From Chitinophagales bacterium (GTDB lineage Bacteria > Bacteroidota > Bacteroidia > Chitinophagales > Chitinophagaceae), in assembly GCA_015654495.1 (NCBI GenBank), contig JAATGW010000814.1, positions 1 to 7,871 of the forward strand: a stretch of DNA of 7,871 nt. Direction: 5' to 3'. The notes beneath the pieces were generated by a model that searched no databases, was not told where the DNA came from, and worked only from the letters and a program-made list of their open reading frames with translations. Below are positions 7,201 through 7,871 of this stretch, one piece after another (within the stretch, counting starts at the first letter, position 1; every line of letters starts with the position of its first letter). The translations under genes and the position numbers were made by a program.

Positions 7201-7871
7201 GAAATGCGTCCAGACGGGTTAATCCTGTTCACTCCTATTCTTTGCCTGGAGTGTTTACTGCAAGACTTATCATTACAAGCCCGGGTGGCTGTACAGATAC
7301 TGCCTATAAAACAATTACAGTTTTCGGTCCGAATGGAACATTTACTTATTCGCCATTGGGCGGCTGTAGCCCACTTGATGTGGTGGTAAATGTGACAGCT
7401 CAGAATGTCGATAGTATTTTCTATGATTTTGCCAACGGAGATGTAATTCCGAGCAAGGCATTCACGATGAATTATACCTATACCGATTCAGGAATACATT
7501 TACCACAGATAATCCTTCAGGATGATAAAGGTTGCCAGGTACCCGTATTAGGAAAGGATACCATCAAAGTAATCAGGATATTCCCCGGGTTTAAAACTGA
7601 TATTACCAGGCTCTGTGATCGTGGTATTGTGGCATTTACCGATACTTCAAAAAGCCTTGGAAAATTCACGAACTGGTTCTGGGATTTTGGCGACGGGCAA
7701 ACTTCCAATGCACAGCATACTGTACATGAGTATACTGCCCCTAGTATTTATAACGTAACACTAACCGCTACTACCGAATTTGGCTGTAATGACACTATAA
7801 CCAGGCCTGCTTATATTACTGTTAAACGTTCGCCTGTAGCCTGCATAACCAGTGCTGCCGATGACATTCGA
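4266..7871 (+). CDS. Giant secreted PKD-repeat surface protein, 3' end outside the window
   Basis: This open frame runs 1202 codons to the last base of the window with no stop. Residues 1-22 form a signal peptide: MKLVK, then the hydrophobic GLMILLL stretch, with likely cleavage after THA and before Q23. The rest is an array of 14 immunoglobulin-like PKD repeats of about 79-87 residues. Their cores (WDFGDG and variants) begin at residues 56, 138, 223, 304, 385, 469, 552, 634, 716, 803, 889, 974, 1053 and 1139. PKD repeats usually act as extracellular spacers or adhesive modules. In Bacteroidota such proteins often end in a type IX secretion or gliding-associated C-terminal domain, which here would lie beyond the window. 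The start is a TTG at 4266 or a GTG at 4275. The ATG at 4293 would remove the basic part of the signal peptide, and an in-frame TAA at 4248 blocks earlier starts. The binding target is unknown. Confidence 0.92.
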   Translation, partial: MKLVKYIGLMILLLTGVNRTHAQVVADFTANKTEGCSPVLVNFTNKSSGTISSYFWDFGNGNTSITSGNPSATYFNSGVYPVKLVVRGPGGVDSVIKNITVFALPEISFETNDTAGCFPLNVTFKNNTPTNDIISWFWDFGDGTVSNSPEPNHRYTFSGNFTVSLTVRTNLGCISSLAKQQYIKVAPGVTTDFFAPIASACKPPVNMQFTNLSTGPGQLSYLWDFGNGNSSTEREPTNIFATAGNFTVTLIASSNAGCSDTARKSISIPTSTVQSSFTNPDTVCIRQVVNFKNQSLPDPDSSFWSFGDGGSSVLYDPLPKVYTTPGIYSVKLRNKFGTCIDSVVKPIVVLDTPKAAFTNGTAVGCKPPFTVKFTNQSTGATTYLWDFGDGTTSTDPNPSKIYTTYGLFNVKLTATNSNGCRSVLTKTALVNISKPVFTAKNLPDSGCIPFTLKPEIDVVAADGIASYFWDFGNGTTSTIAKPTVTYNDFGNYTIKLVITTRGGCRDSFLVSGIKVGENAALADFTADPLSVCAGKPIEFTDKSTGTVTGWLWSFGDGQFSKDKHPEPHSYSDTGYFTVALTAFNNGCGNEKIREDYIHVIGAIAKFGYQIDCDNRRTMTFNDQSINPAPGSWFWNFGDGQTSTLQTPTHTFPSEGEFTVSLTVSNDGCSHTVEKKIYIVNEKAEYNITPAIICRGTSAQFVAKTAIPEFAVGKYEWDYGNGVYVEGANISDHSFAGVPNGTYTTRLRITDYNGCFDSSSKVISIGGPTAKFGAGIVSGCKGLSVNFTDTSFAGGSMNIVNRIWDFGDGVILNTTQTNVQHIYSRVGTFSVKLKVIDAAGCSDSLVQRNYITTTDPKASFIAQDTVTCPGKPIQFLNNSPQSIPNSNFTWSFGNGVVVEGAKSPVYTYQNVGDYTVKLKLRDRFGCEDSLIRINYITVDTPHAAFTVSDSIGTCPPLKVDFTFTGNFADTSKMLWDFGDGNASRRVNPVHSYSLPGVFTARLIITSPGGCTDTAYKTITVFGPNGTFTYSPLGGCSPLDVVVNVTAQNVDSIFYDFANGDVIPSKAFTMNYTYTDSGIHLPQIILQDDKGCQVPVLGKDTIKVIRIFPGFKTDITRLCDRGIVAFTDTSKSLGKFTNWFWDFGDGQTSNAQHTVHEYTAPSIYNVTLTATTEFGCNDTITRPAYITVKRSPVACITSAADDIR
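4335..7829 (+). repeat. Array of 14 PKD-type repeats, each about 250 bp
   Basis: These are protein-level repeats with a common plan: GC.P....F.N.S, then .YFWDFGDG, a YT..G.Y.V.L.V..  strand, and finally GC.DS before the next unit. The DNA is diverged outside the core, where TGGGATTTTGG recurs, so the units are old duplications rather than recent copies. Core variants are WSFG (repeats 4, 7 and 11), WNFG (8) and WDYG (9). Repeat 13 has YDFANGD, which loses the core tryptophan and the glycine after phenylalanine. All 28 cysteines of the visible protein are accounted for by the two repeat positions plus C1193 near the window end. Confidence 0.9.

Overview
The window looks like a piece of a Bacteroidota chromosome, most likely of the Chitinophagales/Sphingobacteriales type (inference). 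The reasons are a long Nif3-family protein with an inserted middle domain, TAnnTTTG-type promoter elements in place of sigma70 -10 boxes, no clear Shine-Dalgarno sequences, a secreted DUF695 protein, and a very large surface protein made of PKD repeats. I see no mobile element, CRISPR array, tRNA or rRNA.

Layout. (1) Minus strand, 7-1104: a complete Nif3/YbgI-type dinuclear-metal protein. (2) Divergent from it across a 61-bp gap, plus strand, 1166-1975: an exported DUF695 protein with an RraB-like C-terminal part. (3) At 1969-2052, a short array of 7-bp repeats that begins inside the last codons of that gene and fills most of the following gap. (4) Plus strand, about 2119-3624: an M32 (carboxypeptidase Taq) metallopeptidase with a candidate promoter at 2071-2097, overlapping by 4 bp (ATGA) a small lipoprotein gene at 3621-4046. 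(5) A 219-bp non-coding gap holding a perfect A/T dyad. (6) Plus strand, from about 4266 to the window end with no stop: a secreted protein of at least 1202 residues with 14 PKD-type repeats, each built around a WDFGDG-like core and nearly all carrying one pair of cysteines.

How the genes relate. The peptidase and the lipoprotein form a probable two-gene transcription unit with coupled translation. The Nif3 and DUF695 genes share a divergent control region. The PKD protein appears to be its own unit; its missing C-terminus probably carries a type IX secretion or gliding-type sorting domain, but that lies outside the window. The genes are mostly ordinary for this phylum. The most notable signals are the strict two-cysteine pattern of the PKD array, the heptamer array next to the DUF695 stop codon, and the export signal on a protein with an RraB-like domain.
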